NCBI RefSeq assembly: GCF_014672715.2
Contig: NZ_CP058566.2
Span: forward strand, 1,798,001-1,862,000
Length of the DNA stretch: 64,000 nucleotides
From: Dehalogenimonas etheniformans
GTDB lineage: Bacteria > Chloroflexota > Dehalococcoidia > Dehalococcoidales > Dehalococcoidaceae
Reading direction: 5' to 3'
Shown here: piece after piece, positions 1 to 9,397 of the stretch
Layout of the letters: each line of letters opens with the position of its first letter
How positions within the stretch are numbered: the stretch's first letter is position 1
Notes under the pieces: generated by a model
What the model was told of the DNA's origin: nothing
The model's input: only the letters and a program-made list of their open reading frames with translations
Databases searched by the model: none
Translations under genes and position numbers: made by a program

Positions 1-2
1 TC

Positions 3-200
3 GCATACAAAGCAATAATGGCGGAGAGGGATATCGGATTGTTCATGCCATGTAACGTCATTATTTATGAAGAAAACGGAAAGGTTTTTGTGGCCTCCGT
101 AAAGCCCACCCTGGCTATGAGCATGACCGGTAATCAGGCTCTGGAACCTCTCGCCCAACAAGTAGAAGCAAAACTGAAGAAGGCGATCGATAGCGTTTAG
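3..200 (+). CDS. DUF302 domain protein, C-terminal part (cut by window edge)
   Basis: The reading frame is open to the left edge, so the gene begins outside the window; 65 residues are visible. The segment AYKAIMAERDIGLFMPCNV followed by a beta-rich stretch and a final helix resembles the end of DUF302 proteins, which typically carry a PCNV-type motif. DUF302 proteins are small and of unclear function. A methionine at 18 is open as a start, but homology extends upstream of it, so I treat the gene as 5' truncated by the window. Confidence 0.6.
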   Translation, partial: AYKAIMAERDIGLFMPCNVIIYEENGKVFVASVKPTLAMSMTGNQALEPLAQQVEAKLKKAIDSV

Positions 201-217
201 ATGAGGGCTGACGTCCG

Positions 218-247
218 TTGCCGGAAAATCCGCACATAGGCTATAAT
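218..247 (+). promoter_or_regulatory. Promoter of tRNA-Thr
   Basis: TTGCCG (218-223) and a perfect TATAAT (242-247) are separated by 18 bp, and the tRNA begins 17 bp after the -10 box. This is a standard housekeeping sigma-type promoter. Confidence 0.7.
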
Positions 248-263
248 GGCCTTTGGCTCAGGC

Positions 264-339
264 GCCAGCGTAGCTCAGTCGGTAGAGCAGCTGTTTCGTA
301 AACAGCAGGTCGGAGGTTCGAGCCCTCTCGCTGGCTCCA
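264..339 (+). tRNA. tRNA-Thr (anticodon CGT)
   Basis: A 76-nt cloverleaf can be folded by hand. The acceptor stem is GCCAGCG with CGCTGGC, the D arm is GCTC...GAGC, and the anticodon arm GCTGT-TTCGTAA-ACAGC shows anticodon CGT, which reads ACG (threonine). The T arm contains GGTTCGAGCC, and the CCA end is encoded at 337-339. Confidence 0.95.
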
Positions 340-397
340 CTATTTGACGCGGCAAACACCTGGTCCAGTCAAAAAAATAAATTCCCAGGATAAAGAA

Positions 398-1108
398 ATG
401 GCCAATAAGTTCAGTGAGCAACTGGAAAAAATAATCCGTGGCGGTTCCCGCCCTTTGGGTTTCGGACAGTATGCCGCCCCTGCCAAACCAAGGCTCTTCG
501 TTTTGGCCGAAGCCCAAACCATGGATAACGGCATCAAATTAAAGGGCATAGATGCCGTTCTGGTACCGGGCCCCTGCAAATGTCCAGCCAAAAAGTCCGA
601 AATCCTCATGGGCTGCTCGATTCGAGAAAATATCGAGCACAAAGGGTGTGATTTCGTCGTGCTTGACCTTGAAGGCGCTATCGTCGGTATCGAAGAAAAT
701 ACCGCACGTGTTCTTCAAATCGGAGGCGATCTCACCGACGCTCAACTTCGGGCGTTGGGCGGATTGGATGCCGCAGCGCTGATCGCCGACGCCGGACTTG
801 GCGATTCGCTGATTTTCCGAGACCTCCTGGCAGTGCAACGGTTGGTGGATTTCTACGGCAAAACGCTGTTGCTCAGACTGCCGAAGATCTATGGGAAAGC
901 TGAAATGCAGGCTCTTTCAGACCGCGGCATCGCCGGTGTGGTCGTTGATGGGGCCAAGATCGATACCGCCGCGCTGCGTAAGGCAATCGAGGAACTGGAA
1001 CCGAAGAAAAAGGGCAAAGAAAAGAGCACCGCAATTGTAAACTGCCCGCCGCCCGCGGCACACACCGAGGAAACCGAACCGGAAATCGAGCCAGACGAAG
1101 ACGAATAG
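398..1108 (+). CDS. Hypothetical protein, 236 aa, acidic tail
   Basis: I do not recognise the family. I chose ATG 398, which follows AGGA at a normal spacing; an upstream TTG at 344 is in frame but sits just after the tRNA. The protein has no signal peptide or membrane segment. It carries a CKC motif near residue 70 and alternating strands and helices (for example DFVVLDLEGAIVG) that could form an alpha/beta domain. It then has a lysine-rich linker and ends in a highly acidic tail (about EETEPEIEPDEDE). It is followed after about 70 bp by rsmI on the same strand. Confidence 0.6.
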   Translation: MANKFSEQLEKIIRGGSRPLGFGQYAAPAKPRLFVLAEAQTMDNGIKLKGIDAVLVPGPCKCPAKKSEILMGCSIRENIEHKGCDFVVLDLEGAIVGIEENTARVLQIGGDLTDAQLRALGGLDAAALIADAGLGDSLIFRDLLAVQRLVDFYGKTLLLRLPKIYGKAEMQALSDRGIAGVVVDGAKIDTAALRKAIEELEPKKKGKEKSTAIVNCPPPAAHTEETEPEIEPDEDE

Positions 1109-1179
1109 GGCGAATAACCAAGGTACAAGAGACAACCAATCAGGATTACTAGTCAGTAAAAGTGTCCTTTGGGGGTAAT

Positions 1180-1998
1180 ATGCCGACGCTGTTCGTCGTC
1201 GCGACGCCAATCGGTAACCTGGAGGATATAACCCTCCGGGCGATGAGAATTCTCAAAGAGGTTAGTCTCATCGCCGCCGAAGACACCCGCCACACTCTAA
1301 AGCTGCTCAACGCCATGGGCATAAAGACGCCCCTGACCAGCTATTATGAGCACAACAAGTCGACCAAATTGGATTACGTCCTTGACCAACTCGAAAAGGG
1401 AGATGTTGCGCTGGTTTCGGACGCGGGGACTCCGGGCATCGCCGACCCGGGTAGCGAGCTTATCGCCGCGGCTATCAAACGGGGATTCAGGGTAGAGGCG
1501 GTTCCCGGCCCTTCCGCAGTGATGACAGCGCTGGTAGTCTCAGGGCTGCCGACGGCGCAATTCAAGTTCATCGCTTTCCTGCCGAGGAAGGTTTCCGAAC
1601 GGCGGACAGTGATCCAGGAATTGTCCGGTGAGACGGCTACCATTGTGTTCCTGGAGGCTCCGCACCGGTTTAGAACGACCGCTGAGGCACTTCTGGAGGG
1701 GCTAGGCGATCGGAGGGTGGCGATCTGCCGCGAACTCACCAAGATCCATGAGGAAGTATTCAGGGGCAAAATTTCAGATGCACTGGCGCATTTCATTGAA
1801 CCACGGGGTGAGTTCGTTTTAGTAGTTGAAGGCAAAGGGATAGTCGAAGCGAAACCCATGCCTGTCAACGAAGTCGAAACCCAACTATGCAAGTTGAAAC
1901 GAAACGGGGTTAGCGCCAAAGAAGCAACAACCATGTTGGCAGACAAAATGGGGCTGTCACGCCGTGAATTGTACAAGGCTTGGCTTAAATTGGAATAA
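1180..1998 (+). CDS. rsmI: 16S rRNA (cytidine1402-2'-O)-methyltransferase RsmI
   Basis: RsmI 2'-O-methylates C1402 in the decoding centre of 16S rRNA using S-adenosylmethionine. The 272-residue protein begins with the family signature ATPIGNLEDIT and continues with AAEDTRHT, LVSDAGTPGIADPG and VPGPSAVMTAL, all expected of the tetrapyrrole-methylase fold. ATG 1180 is preceded by a G-rich Shine-Dalgarno-like stretch; an in-frame GTG at 1162 is less likely because conservation begins at MPTLFVVATP. The length is normal for the family. Confidence 0.96.
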   Translation: MPTLFVVATPIGNLEDITLRAMRILKEVSLIAAEDTRHTLKLLNAMGIKTPLTSYYEHNKSTKLDYVLDQLEKGDVALVSDAGTPGIADPGSELIAAAIKRGFRVEAVPGPSAVMTALVVSGLPTAQFKFIAFLPRKVSERRTVIQELSGETATIVFLEAPHRFRTTAEALLEGLGDRRVAICRELTKIHEEVFRGKISDALAHFIEPRGEFVLVVEGKGIVEAKPMPVNEVETQLCKLKRNGVSAKEATTMLADKMGLSRRELYKAWLKLE

Positions 1999-2033
1999 AA
2001 CTATATAATACTAGGATATTTCTGGAGGCAAAG

Positions 2034-2249
2034 ATGCGACGCGGATGTATTTCATTGGGTAATATTAAGTGCGACAAATGCGGCCGGATCATCGGGTATC
2101 CGGAGCGTTATCTTGTCGTCGACGAGAAAAACGGCGAAGAAGTCGCCAAGGGCGACACAGTGCGCTATTGCGTGGAATGCGCCCTGGATAAAGGTTATGC
2201 CCATTATCGCGAAGAGAAGGGCGAACGGACACTGACCTTCCTGCCGTAG
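2034..2249 (+). CDS. Small zinc-ribbon protein, 71 aa
   Basis: This short protein has a good ribosome binding site (CTGGAGG) and two cysteine pairs, CDKCG near residue 13 and CVECA near residue 46, which could bind one zinc or iron. The intervening sequence, including YLVVDEKNGEEVAKGD, suggests a beta-rich treble-clef or ribbon fold. I cannot name the family. It lies 36 bp after rsmI and may be transcribed with it. Confidence 0.65.
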   Translation: MRRGCISLGNIKCDKCGRIIGYPERYLVVDEKNGEEVAKGDTVRYCVECALDKGYAHYREEKGERTLTFLP

Positions 2250-2275
2250 GCAGAATAACCAATAAATCAAGAAAT

Positions 2276-2345
2276 CAATGACCAAACAAATCCCAAATCC
2301 CAATCACCAATATTCAAGCGTTTGGACATTCGGATTTGGTCATTG
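2276..2345. repeat. Inverted repeat between the zinc-ribbon gene and metG
   Basis: CAATGACCAAA (2276-2286) is mirrored perfectly by TTTGGTCATTG (2335-2345), and the match extends a few imperfect bases further. The interior is A/C-rich with repeated CAAATCC-like words. The arms end six bases before the metG start codon. It could be a leftover of a small palindromic element or a structured metG leader; its function is unknown. Confidence 0.6.
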
Positions 2346-2350
2346 AATAG

Positions 2351-4024
2351 ATGACTGAACCGATCTTCATCGGCGTTGCCTGGCCCTACGCCAACAACCT
2401 GCTACACCTGGGTCATGTCGCCGGGGCATACCTGCCGCCTGACATTTTCGCGCGGTATCACCGCACCAAGGGCGACGATGTTTTAATGGTGTCCGGGTCC
2501 GACCAGCACGGAACGCCAGTAACTATAAGGGCGGAAACTGAGGGAAAATCACCAGCAGAGGTCGCCGCTTATTACCACCAAAAGTTCCTGGAAAGTTGGG
2601 CGGGCCTGGGCATCACTTTTGACCTTTATACTACCACCGGCACGCCGAACCATCGGGCGGTGGTGCAGGATATCTTCCTCAAGCTCCTTGAAAAGGGCTA
2701 TTTATACAAGGACATCGTTTCCCAACCTTATTGCCCTAAGTGCAAACGTTTCCTGCCCGACCGGTATGTCGAGGGCGTCTGCCCATCCTGCAAGATGCCG
2801 GGGGCACGCGGCGATCAGTGCGACGCCTGCGGCAAGCCGATGAATCCGGCCGATCTTATCAACGCCTGCTGCAAGCTGTGCGGCACACCGCCGGAATTTC
2901 GCGAGACCGAGCATTTCTTCCTGAGACTGTCCGCCTTTCAGGAACCCTTACTTGAATGGGTCAAGGAGCAGGAGAGCCACTGGCGTCCCAATGTTCAGCG
3001 CTTTACGCGGAGGTACCTCGAAGAGGGGTTGCGTGATCGCGCTATCACCAGGGATATCACCTGGGGCATACCAGTGCCCCTGCCGGGCTACGAGAACAAG
3101 CGCATTTACGTGTGGTTCGAAGCGGTCATCGGCTACCTTTCCGCCAGCAAGGAATGGGCTGAGCTCAAAGGCGACCCGGAGGCATGGCGAAAATTCTGGC
3201 AGGAACCCTGCAAAAGCTACTATTTTATCGGCAAGGATAACATCCCCTTCCACACTATCATCTGGCCGGCTATGCTGATGGGTTACGGCGGCTTGAACCT
3301 GCCTTACGATGTGCCTTCCAATGAATTCCTGACTATCGAAGCCCAGAAACTATCCAAGAGCAAAAACCTGGCTATCTGGCTGGAAGATTTCCTTTCGCGA
3401 TATCAACCGGACGCGCTGCGCTACATGCTCTCGGTGAACATGCCAGATACGTCCGATACCGATTTCTCCTGGCGCGAATTCGTGCGCCGCAATAACGATG
3501 AGCTTGTGGCGACTTATGGCAACCTGGTCAACAGGACACTCTCGATGCTGCAGAAGCATTTCGAAGGGCGGGTGCCCCAACACGGAGCCCTCGACGAAAG
3601 GTCGCTTGGCATGATCGCCAGGACCGAGGAAACTCTGAAAACCATGGATGAATTGCTTTATGCCTGCCGTTTCAAAGAAGCGATCAAAGCGGCGATGGCA
3701 CTGGCATCCGAGACCAACCGGTATCTCGACGAAAAAGCCCCGTGGAAAACGGTGAAGATGGATAAGGCCGCCGCCGCCGATGGGCTCTATACAGCGCTCT
3801 GCGTCATCTCCGGCCTGCGAACCGCCTTTTACCCATTCTTGCCTTTCAGTTCGGAGAGACTGCATCGCTTCCTCGGATACGAAGGCACCATACAAGCTGA
3901 CGGCTGGAAATTGCGCCGACCGGTCCCTGGTGCCGACCTGAACACGCCGGAAGCGCTTTATATTAAACTCGACGAATCTATTATCGAAGATGAAACCGCC
4001 CGCATGGGGCTTACCTCTACTTAA
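2351..4024 (+). CDS. metG: Methionyl-tRNA synthetase
   Basis: This class I aminoacyl-tRNA synthetase charges tRNA-Met with methionine. The HIGH-type motif is HLGH at residues 19-22 after VAWPYANN, and the KMSKS-type loop is KLSKS near residue 332. Between them lies the zinc knuckle region with CPKC, CPSC, CDAC and CKLC pairs, so the protein belongs to the four-cysteine-pair zinc type. The anticodon-binding helical domain follows. At 557 residues it lacks the C-terminal EMAP/Trbp111-like dimerisation domain found in longer MetG proteins. Confidence 0.97.
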   Translation: MTEPIFIGVAWPYANNLLHLGHVAGAYLPPDIFARYHRTKGDDVLMVSGSDQHGTPVTIRAETEGKSPAEVAAYYHQKFLESWAGLGITFDLYTTTGTPNHRAVVQDIFLKLLEKGYLYKDIVSQPYCPKCKRFLPDRYVEGVCPSCKMPGARGDQCDACGKPMNPADLINACCKLCGTPPEFRETEHFFLRLSAFQEPLLEWVKEQESHWRPNVQRFTRRYLEEGLRDRAITRDITWGIPVPLPGYENKRIYVWFEAVIGYLSASKEWAELKGDPEAWRKFWQEPCKSYYFIGKDNIPFHTIIWPAMLMGYGGLNLPYDVPSNEFLTIEAQKLSKSKNLAIWLEDFLSRYQPDALRYMLSVNMPDTSDTDFSWREFVRRNNDELVATYGNLVNRTLSMLQKHFEGRVPQHGALDERSLGMIARTEETLKTMDELLYACRFKEAIKAAMALASETNRYLDEKAPWKTVKMDKAAAADGLYTALCVISGLRTAFYPFLPFSSERLHRFLGYEGTIQADGWKLRRPVPGADLNTPEALYIKLDESIIEDETARMGLTST

Positions 4025-4031
4025 GACGCAG

Positions 4032-5012
4032 GTGGTTGAGTTGGACCTGAAAACGCTTTATGCCCCGGTCAAAAACGATCTAGCCGACGTCGAAGCCAAC
4101 TTCAAATCCCTCGCCGATTTCTGGAAAAGGGATTTTCCGGACCTCCATGACATGCTCCGCCATATCCTGATGGGCGGGAAAATCCTGCGTCCAGCCCTGA
4201 CATTCATGTCCGGCCGGTGTATTGATGGCAAAACCGGGCGCATCCTCGATATGGCCACGGCCAACGAATTGATGCACATCGCAACCCTTGTTCATGACGA
4301 CGCTATAGACAGGGCCGACACCCGCCGCGGCCGCGTTACGGTAAACAAGTTGTGGGGTACCGAAAAGGCGATACTGCTGGGCGACTTCCTGTTCGCCCGC
4401 GCCGGCGAGTTCGCCGCCTCCACCGATAATCTGCGAGTGACCAAGCTATTTTCCCAGACTCTTGGAATCATTGCCATTGGCGAGTTGAGACAAGCCCGTG
4501 ATCTCTATTCTCCGGCTCAAAACATGGAAGGCTACCTTCAGAGGATCGCCGGCAAAACCGCCGCCCTTTTGAAGATGTCAGCGGAATCCGGGGCTATCCT
4601 GGCCGGAGGCACCGAAGATCAAGTCCAAATTCTCACCGGGTACGGCTACAATCTCGGCCTGGCTTTCCAGATCGTCGACGACATCCTGGATTTCATCGGT
4701 ACCGAGAAGGAACTGGGCAAACCCGTCGGCTCTGATTTGAGGCAAGGGACGGTAACGCTCCCCGCTCTCATACTGATGGAAAGGCAACCGAAGTCCAATC
4801 CCGTGGCACAATTCCTCGCAGGGAAAGACCGGGAGAAAAACATTGGCCTTGCCATCGAGCAGATTAAGAGTGGCGGGATCATCGAAGAATGCTACCTCGA
4901 GGCCGAGAAGTACTCTGAAAAAGCCATTGAACTGTTAGCGGGATTACCGGAAAGCACCTGCAGGGAAGCCCTCAAGGCACTTGCGGTTTATTTGGTCAGG
5001 CGGCGGAATTAG
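4032..5012 (+). CDS. Polyprenyl (isoprenoid) diphosphate synthase
   Basis: A trans-prenyltransferase of the all-alpha isoprenoid synthase fold that extends an allylic diphosphate with isopentenyl diphosphate, giving precursors for quinones or other lipids. The first aspartate-rich motif is HDDAIDRADTRRG and the second is QIVDDILDF; GGKILRPAL and GKPVGSDLRQG are also typical. Several starts are possible: ATG 3990 would overlap metG by 35 bp, GTG is at 4032, and TTG at 4041 has AGGTGG just upstream. The conserved part begins near LDLKTLY, so I place the start at 4032 with low certainty. The chain length of the product cannot be read from the sequence. Confidence 0.93.
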   Translation: MVELDLKTLYAPVKNDLADVEANFKSLADFWKRDFPDLHDMLRHILMGGKILRPALTFMSGRCIDGKTGRILDMATANELMHIATLVHDDAIDRADTRRGRVTVNKLWGTEKAILLGDFLFARAGEFAASTDNLRVTKLFSQTLGIIAIGELRQARDLYSPAQNMEGYLQRIAGKTAALLKMSAESGAILAGGTEDQVQILTGYGYNLGLAFQIVDDILDFIGTEKELGKPVGSDLRQGTVTLPALILMERQPKSNPVAQFLAGKDREKNIGLAIEQIKSGGIIEECYLEAEKYSEKAIELLAGLPESTCREALKALAVYLVRRRN

Positions 5013-5102
5013 GCACCCAAGAATGGCAGGCCATGCCTTAATAAACGCCCCACCCTCTTATCCCTCTCTCGCCCAGGGAAAGGGAAGTTGAAAGAAGGGA
5101 TG

Positions 5103-5136
5103 AAAAAAGGGGCGGGTCTTAACCCACCCTTTTTTT
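5103..5136. terminator. Bidirectional intrinsic terminator
   Basis: The stem GGG(GC)GGGT/ACCC(A)CCC has a CTTA loop and is flanked by an A-run on the left and a T-run on the right, so it can stop transcription from both sides. It lies between the convergent prenyl synthase and ftsH genes. Confidence 0.8.
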
Positions 5137-5142
5137 GCGTTT

Positions 5143-7107
5143 CTAGGCCGGGGCGATCGCTGGCGCAGCCGTGCCGGGTTCCATCGGCTTCTCCTTAGGT
5201 TTCAAAACAGGGTCGGCTTTCTTCTCAGCCGGCGCCTCGTTCTTGGCTATGGGCGGTTCCACCGGAGCGGTCGGAGCGGCTGCTGGCAAAGATTCGGTGA
5301 AGAGTTTTTCCAGCTCATCGCCTTCGAGGGTTTCCTCAGCCATAAGCTGCGTTGCGATGTGAACCAGGCGGGCTTTGTTATCGGTCAGGATGGTCCTAGC
5401 TGAATTGTAGGCGTTCTGAATCAAAGCCTCGACTTCCTGGTCGATGAGGTCAGCAGTCTTTTCACCGTAATCGCGCTGTTCATGGATCTCTTTGCCCAGG
5501 AAGACCATCTCTTCTTTACTGCCGAAGGTGCGCGGGCCAAGCTTTTCGCTCATGCCGTAAGAGGTGACCATCTTTTTAGCCAGGTTGGTGGCTTCCTTGA
5601 AATCCTGGGAAGCGCCGGTCGACATTTCGTTGAACATGATTTCTTCGGCGATGCGGCCACCCATGGAGATGGCGAGCTTCGCCTTGAACTGAGAGTCAGT
5701 GGCGATGTAGCGGTCTTCAGCAGGCAGCTGTTTGGTGTAGCCGCCGGCCATGCCCCTGGCGACGATAGTTATCTTATGAACGGGGTCGGCGTTGGGCAGC
5801 ATGCGGGCTACCAGGGCGTGACCGGCCTCGTGGTAGGCGGTTATCTCGCGCTCGTGAGGCGAAACCTTGCGGCTCTTGCGCTCCGGCCCGGCGATAACCC
5901 GGTCGATGGACTCCTCAAGGTCGCACATCTCGATGGCTTTCTTGTCCTCGCGGGCGGCCAGGATGGCGGCTTCGTTCATCAGGTTGGATAGGTCGGCGCC
6001 GGAGAAGCCTATGGTCTGTTTGGCCAGGGTTTCCAGGTTAACGTCGGCGGCCAAGGGTTTGCCCTTGGCGTGGATGTTAAGAATTGCCAGTCGCCCGTGC
6101 AGATCCGGCATATCGAGGACAACGCGCCGGTCGAAACGACCGGGACGGAGGAGGGCAGGGTCGAGGACATCCGGGCGGTTGGTAGCGGCGATGACGATGA
6201 TAGTGGTGTTCGCCTCGAAACCGTCCATTTCAACGAGAATCTGGTTCAGTGTCTGTTCCCGTTCATCGTGGGAGCCGCCGAGGCCGGCGCCGCGCTGGCG
6301 GCCGACGGCGTCGATTTCATCGATGAAGATAATGCACGGGGCGTTGCGTTTGGCCTGGTCGAACAGATCGCGAACGCGGGAAGCGCCGACGCCGACGAAC
6401 ATTTCGACGAATTCGGAGCCTGAGATGGAGAAGAAGGGCACCCCAGCCTCGCCGGCGATGGCGCGGGCCAGGAGGGTTTTACCAGTTCCCGGGTAACCGA
6501 TCAGCAGTACGCCCTTCGGAATCCGGGCTCCAAGCGCCTGAAACTTCTCACGGGATTTCAAAAACTCGACAATTTCCTGGACTTCTTGCTTAGCCTCGTC
6601 TACGCCGGCGACGTTGTCGAAGCAGGTGGTGGGCTTGTCGACGTTGAACAGCTTGGCGCGGGAGCGGCCGAAGCTCATGGCCTGGTTGTTGGCGCCCCGG
6701 GCCTGGGAGAACAGGAAAATGATCATACCGCCGATAAGAAGCATCGGGATAAGGGTGCTTAAAAGCGAACCCCAATCGAAACTTGAAGGGCCTTTGGGGG
6801 TGATATCGATCCCCGCCGGATCGAATCCGGGAATTTCATAGATCGAAGTCAGCGTCTCTTTGTAAGTAAAAAACTCACCTGACGGGTCTCCCTGTTTGGG
6901 GTAATTGCCGGTGGTCGTGATGTTAATGCGATCGCCATCGATGACAATGCTTTTTATGAGATGTTCTTGAGAAAGGCTCACCATCGTATTCTGAGATATT
7001 TCGGTGGGCTTGTTCTGGTTGCTCGGGATGAGGATGGCGAAAATGACAATGCTGGCGATCAGCATGATGATATAGGCAATTGTGGTACGTTTCCAGTTAA
7101 ATTTCAT
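5143..7107 (-). CDS. ftsH: ATP-dependent zinc metalloprotease FtsH
   Basis: FtsH is the membrane-bound AAA+ protease that extracts and degrades membrane and regulatory proteins. The 654-residue protein has an N-terminal membrane segment (about 10-28), an extracytoplasmic domain and a second membrane segment (about 118-136). The AAA module carries Walker A GYPGTGKT near residue 202, Walker B IIFIDEID and the arginine-finger region RPGRFDRR. The zinc site HEAGH lies near residue 422. The C-terminus is a long Ala/Pro/Glu/Lys tail. A TATAAT-like -10 box lies at 7153-7158 on the minus strand. Confidence 0.97.
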   Translation of the reverse strand: MKFNWKRTTIAYIIMLIASIVIFAILIPSNQNKPTEISQNTMVSLSQEHLIKSIVIDGDRINITTTGNYPKQGDPSGEFFTYKETLTSIYEIPGFDPAGIDITPKGPSSFDWGSLLSTLIPMLLIGGMIIFLFSQARGANNQAMSFGRSRAKLFNVDKPTTCFDNVAGVDEAKQEVQEIVEFLKSREKFQALGARIPKGVLLIGYPGTGKTLLARAIAGEAGVPFFSISGSEFVEMFVGVGASRVRDLFDQAKRNAPCIIFIDEIDAVGRQRGAGLGGSHDEREQTLNQILVEMDGFEANTTIIVIAATNRPDVLDPALLRPGRFDRRVVLDMPDLHGRLAILNIHAKGKPLAADVNLETLAKQTIGFSGADLSNLMNEAAILAAREDKKAIEMCDLEESIDRVIAGPERKSRKVSPHEREITAYHEAGHALVARMLPNADPVHKITIVARGMAGGYTKQLPAEDRYIATDSQFKAKLAISMGGRIAEEIMFNEMSTGASQDFKEATNLAKKMVTSYGMSEKLGPRTFGSKEEMVFLGKEIHEQRDYGEKTADLIDQEVEALIQNAYNSARTILTDNKARLVHIATQLMAEETLEGDELEKLFTESLPAAAPTAPVEPPIAKNEAPAEKKADPVLKPKEKPMEPGTAAPAIAPA

Positions 7108-7166
7108 GGATGCCTCTGTTTACTACTCGGGGAACAAACTAGTTTACAGAATATTATAGCAACAAT

Positions 7167-8003
7167 TTAGGTTCTTGGCGACAAATCAAGGTAAGTCCGC
7201 TGTAAAAGAAGGGTGTCTTCCTCGATGTTGGGGCTTTCGCAGATCAATAATCCGCCAGCTTTTACGTCCGCCAAGGCCTGGAGCAGTTCATCGTAGCGGA
7301 AATCCGATTCAGCCAGGTTGAGGTGCCGCCTTTCGCCGGTCTTGGCGTATTCAATGCCAGAAACGTGGAGGTGGAGATCGTCAAGCGACTCCCGTCCCAG
7401 TGCTTCGCCGACTCTGTTGAGCACCTCAGCAAATTCAGGGTAGCTGTTGTACCTCCCGGTAGACGCATGAAGATGAGCGAAATCTATCGCAGGAGCCACG
7501 CCCGGTAATTCCCTGGATAGTTTCAGGATTTCCGCCAGATTCCCGAATTGCGAGATTTTGCCAGCCAGTTCCGGACGCAAGGTAATCTCAGTCCCTTCAT
7601 CAAGCAACTTCCCCAATACGACCTCCATCTCGGCCTTGATGGCATCATAGACGGTCTCAGGGCTACCCTTGAGGTAGTACCCGGCGTGAAAGACGATGGT
7701 TCTCGCCCCAGCCCTGGCCGCGGTGCCGGCTGCGTGGTGGAGGACGCCGCCAGCCTGCCGACGCCGGACCTCGTCGGCGTGATTGAGATTGAGGTAATAA
7801 GGAGCATGGCACGACAATTTAAGGCCAAGCTTCTTGCCCACGTAAGCAACCGGGGGCACCATGTTGTCTTTGAGGTAGACACCGCGGACAAATTCGATCT
7901 CCATGCCCCCAAGACCGAGTTCGGCGATGCGCTTGAGGCCGGCGACGGTGTCACCGTTGGTCTTAGTCGAGGCGGGAATACCGGCAGTTCCGAATAAGAG
8001 CAT
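7167..8003 (-). CDS. Endonuclease IV-like AP endonuclease (TIM barrel)
   Basis: The 278-residue protein matches the metal-dependent AP endonuclease 2 / xylose-isomerase-like TIM barrel family. Likely metal ligands are visible in order: HAPYYLN, VFHAGYY, RPELAGK, IDFAHLHA, LHLHVSG and a late ICESP glutamate. Endonuclease IV proteins cleave DNA 5' of abasic sites. The protein is somewhat divergent from classical Nfo, so another sugar-phosphate activity of the same fold remains possible. TATACT (8012-8017, minus strand) sits 8 nt before the ATG, suggesting a very short or absent leader. Confidence 0.75.
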   Translation of the reverse strand: MLLFGTAGIPASTKTNGDTVAGLKRIAELGLGGMEIEFVRGVYLKDNMVPPVAYVGKKLGLKLSCHAPYYLNLNHADEVRRRQAGGVLHHAAGTAARAGARTIVFHAGYYLKGSPETVYDAIKAEMEVVLGKLLDEGTEITLRPELAGKISQFGNLAEILKLSRELPGVAPAIDFAHLHASTGRYNSYPEFAEVLNRVGEALGRESLDDLHLHVSGIEYAKTGERRHLNLAESDFRYDELLQALADVKAGGLLICESPNIEEDTLLLQRTYLDLSPRT

Positions 8004-8043
8004 GATTGCTCAGTATAACATCTTGCGAGATGTTAAAAACTAT

Positions 8044-9267
8044 TTAGAGTTCTACAGCCGAATCAATATCAGGAGTACCGAAGGTTCTCTCGCAAAGATG
8101 ACAACGGTGACAGAGGTTTCTGCAATTTTTGAGGGTATATTCCAGTTTTCTTCCCTTTTCGGTTAACCAAAGATCACCCAAGAGCTTATTATTGATCCTG
8201 TCGACATCCAATTCGCCTCTGTCACTTAGATACGGGCCAAATCCCCAGATATGCAAAGGTTCGATCGCATTTTCTATTAATTCAGAGAATGAACCAATAA
8301 AATAGCCATTCTCGCCTTTGGGAATGAACTGCCAACCGAACATCATTTTACCTGTACCATGCGGGTGGATTTTATTTAATCTACCACTGTATTTAAAAAT
8401 ATCAACTAGATTCGCGTACTCCTTAAAGGTGTCGAGACTGGTCCAATAGCAGTTTGTACCAAAGCGAGGGAGGAGGCTTCCGCCATTTTTATCGGTCCAC
8501 CGGTTGCAGGTGAGCGTACCCAGCTGGCTGTCCCAATAATTGATCTTCTTTAAATATATTTGCAAATCATCGTGTTCCCGTTTAAATGGGCAGGATGGCA
8601 GGCAGTCTTCCCACACCAATAAGCTCGTTTTAACGAGTTTCTCCGGGAATTTAACCCGGAAGCCCTCCACCACTTCTTTGACACGCTTGAGCTCATCAAT
8701 GTTGCGGTTCAAAGAACGATCTAGCTGTACAATGTTATAACCAAGATAAAGATAGTCCAGGACCTGCTGAGAATTTGACACCTGCTGATTGACAGTGTTT
8801 TTCCATTTCATATCCGGAAATCGCTTCTGAAGCAGGCCTGTCCTCATCAGGTGGTTGTTTGCCAGCGTACAATTCCTGAGACCCCGATAGTAATATTCAC
8901 CAACCCAATCGAGAAATGCCGAAACGACCCTGTCGTTTTTACTGTAGAACATTTCTACCGGAATATTTAACTGGTTTAACGTCAAAGAGATTTCGATGCC
9001 AAATTCAGTTTGGATTTTGAAGAGATTATCAACCTGGGCATCCGAAGCTTCCACACCCATGACATTGCCATACATAATTTCATGCGGTTTAGAATAAACA
9101 TCGTAAATCTCTTGCTCTCGATACTTGTAGCGGAATGTTTTCCCGAAATAAATATCAAATATTTCGTTTTTGAATTTCTGTGAGGAATTCTTGATAGCTT
9201 CGTAGTAAAGGTTTGGTTCTTGCCAGTTGTCGTAATGGGCTATAGAGAATTTTTTACTTAGATCCAT
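8044..9267 (-). CDS. U32-like TIM-barrel protein, uncharacterised
   Basis: This 407-residue protein has no clear close family that I recognise. The middle section resembles the U32 peptidase/hydroxylase barrel, in which successive strands read like SLTLNQLNIP, then VNQQVSNSQQVLDYL, then a YNIVQLDRSL-type strand. A CLPSCPFKREH motif follows near residue 225 and a C-terminal cluster CRNLCHRCHLC near residue 390; together these could bind an Fe-S cluster, as UbiU/UbiV of the U32 family do. The gene is visibly richer in A/T than its neighbours, which hints at a foreign origin. It is transcribed toward the endonuclease IV-like gene, 40 bp away. Confidence 0.5.
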   Translation of the reverse strand: MDLSKKFSIAHYDNWQEPNLYYEAIKNSSQKFKNEIFDIYFGKTFRYKYREQEIYDVYSKPHEIMYGNVMGVEASDAQVDNLFKIQTEFGIEISLTLNQLNIPVEMFYSKNDRVVSAFLDWVGEYYYRGLRNCTLANNHLMRTGLLQKRFPDMKWKNTVNQQVSNSQQVLDYLYLGYNIVQLDRSLNRNIDELKRVKEVVEGFRVKFPEKLVKTSLLVWEDCLPSCPFKREHDDLQIYLKKINYWDSQLGTLTCNRWTDKNGGSLLPRFGTNCYWTSLDTFKEYANLVDIFKYSGRLNKIHPHGTGKMMFGWQFIPKGENGYFIGSFSELIENAIEPLHIWGFGPYLSDRGELDVDRINNKLLGDLWLTEKGRKLEYTLKNCRNLCHRCHLCERTFGTPDIDSAVEL

Positions 9268-9345
9268 AAATCACCTGCCGAAATAATGGTTGATCGGAAT
9301 AGCATTAATCTAGCGGATGAACCGTCCGGGTGCAATAAAAAGTTG

Positions 9346-9378
9346 AGACCGCAGGTACCGGTTTGGTACCTGCGGTCT
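9346..9378 (-). terminator. Intrinsic terminator of rdhAB
   Basis: A perfect 14-bp stem (AGACCGCAGGTACC with its complement) has a five-base loop. On the minus strand it is followed by CAACTTTTTATTGC, giving the T-run expected of an intrinsic terminator just past rdhB. Confidence 0.8.
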
Positions 9379-9397
9379 ATTCGAATTTAGATTACAT

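Noticed and set aside
344-397. Extension of the 236-aa hypothetical protein to TTG 344
   Set aside because: The extension starts five bases after the tRNA-Thr end, lacks a ribosome binding site, and ATG 398 has one.
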